Source: Cryomorphaceae bacterium (lineage in GTDB: Bacteria; Bacteroidota; Bacteroidia; Flavobacteriales; Schleiferiaceae). From it: 7,008 nucleotides of DNA. The notes under the pieces are model-generated. The model did no database searches and was not told where the DNA came from. It worked only from the letters and a program-made list of their open reading frames with translations. The stretch is from positions 1 to 7,008 of the forward strand of contig DMQR01000042.1 in NCBI GenBank assembly GCA_003455605.1. The letters run 5' to 3'. A program made the translations under genes and the position numbers. Each line of letters opens with the position of its first letter. Positions within the stretch are counted from its first letter, which is position 1. Below are positions 4,877 through 7,008 of this stretch, piece by piece.

Positions 4877-7008
4877 ATGAAATGGATCACAAGACTTTGT
4901 TTAACTACACTTTTGATTACTTCCTTTACGACATTCGTGCGGGCGCAGATTTTAAATGTGACTCCGGCTTTTCCGTCCCAAAACGATACGGTGACTATCA
5001 TTTACGATGCCACTGAGGGGAACGGTACGCTAACCGGAGTAGTGCCAGTATATGCGCATGCTGGCCTGATCACGAATCAGAGTACTTCACCAACCGATTG
5101 GAAGCACGTACAAGGAAACTGGGGGATGCCAGATGCATCGGTATTAATGACAAACTTAGGCAACAATCTACACAAGATAGAATACCACATGCCTACATTT
5201 TATGGTTTTGGCTCGGGTGTAGTGGTTCAAAAAATGGCGTTTGTTTTCCGAAACGGCAATGGAACTATTGTGGGGCGCGACCCAAATGGTAATGACATTT
5301 ATTACGACGTTTATCCTTCGAACGCAGGACTGATTGCTAAGTTTTTGGCGCCGTCGACTACCTTGCTCATCAGCCCTGGCGATTCTATTGAATTCATCAT
5401 TGCCTCCAACCAAAAGGCGGAAATGAAGGTATATGATAACGGCACACTGGTCTTCCAAGATTCTACGAAACAGGACAACTTCTATTTAGGTAGTACAACC
5501 GCGGGGGTACATACTGTGGTCTTGCAAGCAGATTATGGGACTTCGACCGAATACGATACTGTGTACTATGCCGTACAAACCCCATTGCAAGTGGGCGTGA
5601 TGCCTAGCGGGATGGAGCAAGGGATCAACGAACTAAATGATACGACCGTTTTTTTTAAACTCTATGCGCCGCTTAAAAACAGGGTGTATTGTTTGACGTC
5701 TCACAACGATTATAAGCCGGACACCATCAACGCTATGACGCGTACGCCAGGAGGTGCTTGGTGGTTCTTGGAGATGAACGTACAAGCAGGCCAGCCCTTT
5801 ACCTACCAGTACCTCATCGACGGTGATCTCCGAGTAGCGGATCCATTCTCTGAACAGATATTGGACCCTTGGAACGACGGGTATATTTCAAGTGCCACAT
5901 ACCCCAATATGCCCAATTATCCAGCAGGTCAAACCACGGGGATTGTATCATTGTATGAGACGGCGAAGCCAGTATATAATTGGACCAATACCACTTTTAA
6001 CGCCCCTCCAAAAGAGGAGCTCCTGATCTACGAATTGCTCATTCGCGATTTTGTGACTACACACAATTACCAGACGTTGATTGATACGCTGGATTACATT
6101 GAGCGCCTAGGGGTGAATGCCATTGAGCTCATGCCAAATTCTGAGTTTGAGGGAAATTCGAGCTGGGGGTACAACCCATCTTTTCATATGGCGCTGGACA
6201 AATACTACGGTGCGCCGGATAAGTTCCGCGAGTTCGTAGACAGCTGTCACAGCCGAGGGATTGCGGTGATTATGGACCAAGTCTTCAATCACGCTTTCGG
6301 ACAAAACCCTATTGCTCAGATGTGGTGGGACAGCAACAACAATCGTCCGGCGGCGGTCAATCCCTACATGAACCAAAATTGTCCCCACCCGCCAAACTGT
6401 TGGGGGAACGACTTCGACCATTTCGTGCAGCCTACGCGTGATTACATTGACCGCATTAATACCTATTGGATCGAGGAATTTAAGATTGACGGGATAAGAT
6501 TCGACTTTACCAAGGGCTTCACTAACAGCTCTAATGCAAATAACTACCAAGCGCCTAGAATCGCTGCTTTAAAGCGTATGGCGGACGTGTGTTGGAATGA
6601 AAATTCAGATTTCTATGTGATCCTCGAGCACTGGGGACCCAATCAAGAAGAGAAAGAGCTGAGTGATTACGGCATGATGCTCTGGGGTAATGCAGTGCAT
6701 CAGTACTATGAAGCCGCTATGGGTTATACACCAAATAGCGATTTTAAATGGGGCATCTACAAAGAGCGTGGCTGGGCTAACAAGCATTTGATTACTTACA
6801 TGGAAAGCCACGATGAAGAACGCGCGTCGTACCAGATCAAAACCTACGGGAACTCGAACGGCGGGTACGATACAAAGACCTTAGCCACTCGTGCGGACCG
6901 AATCATTCAGGCCAGTGCCTTCTTCTACACCATTCCTGGGCCTAAGATGATCTATATGTTTGAGGAATTGGGCTACGATATTTCTATCGACAACCCTTGT
7001 CGTGTGTG
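4877..7008 (+). CDS. Exported multidomain GH13 alpha-amylase-family enzyme (3' end outside window)
   Basis: The frame from ATG 4877 is open to the window edge (710 codons). It is a retaining alpha-glucan-acting enzyme. A signal peptide covers about 1-24 (MKWITR, hydrophobic LCLTTLLITSFTTF, cut near VRAQ). Residues 25-145 form a beta domain (TPAFPSQNDTVTIIYDA, YAHAGL, WKHVQGNWG, FVFRNGNG) of a type found at the front of many Bacteroidota glycosidases, possibly glucan-binding. An Ig-like stretch follows at about 146-235. Then comes a CBM48-like domain at about 255-335 (VFFKLYAP, FTYQYLIDGDLRVADPFS). The catalytic barrel starts near 380. GH13 regions: I DQVFNH 467-472; II GIRFDFTKGF 539-548 with nucleophile D543; III VILEHW 581-586 with acid/base E584; IV ESHDEER 643-649 with H645 and D646; V-like MALDKYYG 438-445. 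The exact substrate is not readable. The final strands and any type IX secretion tail lie beyond the window. Confidence 0.93.
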   Translation, partial: MKWITRLCLTTLLITSFTTFVRAQILNVTPAFPSQNDTVTIIYDATEGNGTLTGVVPVYAHAGLITNQSTSPTDWKHVQGNWGMPDASVLMTNLGNNLHKIEYHMPTFYGFGSGVVVQKMAFVFRNGNGTIVGRDPNGNDIYYDVYPSNAGLIAKFLAPSTTLLISPGDSIEFIIASNQKAEMKVYDNGTLVFQDSTKQDNFYLGSTTAGVHTVVLQADYGTSTEYDTVYYAVQTPLQVGVMPSGMEQGINELNDTTVFFKLYAPLKNRVYCLTSHNDYKPDTINAMTRTPGGAWWFLEMNVQAGQPFTYQYLIDGDLRVADPFSEQILDPWNDGYISSATYPNMPNYPAGQTTGIVSLYETAKPVYNWTNTTFNAPPKEELLIYELLIRDFVTTHNYQTLIDTLDYIERLGVNAIELMPNSEFEGNSSWGYNPSFHMALDKYYGAPDKFREFVDSCHSRGIAVIMDQVFNHAFGQNPIAQMWWDSNNNRPAAVNPYMNQNCPHPPNCWGNDFDHFVQPTRDYIDRINTYWIEEFKIDGIRFDFTKGFTNSSNANNYQAPRIAALKRMADVCWNENSDFYVILEHWGPNQEEKELSDYGMMLWGNAVHQYYEAAMGYTPNSDFKWGIYKERGWANKHLITYMESHDEERASYQIKTYGNSNGGYDTKTLATRADRIIQASAFFYTIPGPKMIYMFEELGYDISIDNPCRV

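Noticed and set aside
6107..6550. Minus-strand open frame of 147 codons
   Set aside because: It is antisense to the GH13 catalytic barrel, where the plus strand carries regions I and II. The frame is a by-product of that gene's codon use.

Overview
The window looks like chromosome of a member of the Bacteroidota, most likely a flavobacteria-like lineage. None of the gene starts has a convincing Shine-Dalgarno sequence. One promoter fits the phylum's TTG / TAnnTTTG pattern. The protein types also fit: a dual oligopeptide-type ABC ATPase, a small secreted barrel-like protein, and a multidomain GH13 amylase whose first domain is of a kind common in Bacteroidota glycosidases. The phylum is inferred from these traits, not from a database match.

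Left part, 1-3633, plus strand: a very compact run of four genes. It starts with the 3' end of a probable beta-barrel protein (1-273). Next is lipB, octanoyl-ACP:protein octanoyltransferase (270-998), which overlaps the previous stop by an ATGA. Then comes a membrane-anchored or exported SxxK serine hydrolase of the beta-lactamase-related family (985-2109), overlapping lipB by 14 bp. Last is a fused two-ATPase ABC protein of the peptide/nickel (DppD-DppF, YejF) type (2113-3633), 3 bp downstream. No promoter-sized gap separates them, so they are probably one transcript. It ends at a strong two-way terminator (3733-3762), which is flanked by a second, outer inverted repeat (3704-3771).

Middle part, 3634-4876: a visibly more AT-rich stretch with two minus-strand genes. 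One encodes a 152-residue secreted, glycine-rich beta protein (3806-4264) with a recognisable Bacteroidota-type promoter. The other encodes a 104-residue YbjQ/UPF0145 protein (4450-4764). None of the intergenic gaps exceeds 300 bp (172, 185 and 112 bp).

Right part, 4877-7008, plus strand: the first 710 codons of a large exported GH13 alpha-amylase-family enzyme, transcribed divergently from the YbjQ gene and running off the window. All four GH13 catalytic regions are present. The two blocks have no obvious functional link: lipoylation, hydrolase and peptide-transport ATPase on the left, alpha-glucan breakdown on the right. No mobile element, CRISPR array, tRNA or rRNA was seen, and nothing that amounts to a clear new system. 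The most unusual points are the compact second half of the ABC ATPase, the hydrolase-ATPase pairing without a permease, and the nested palindromes around the terminator.
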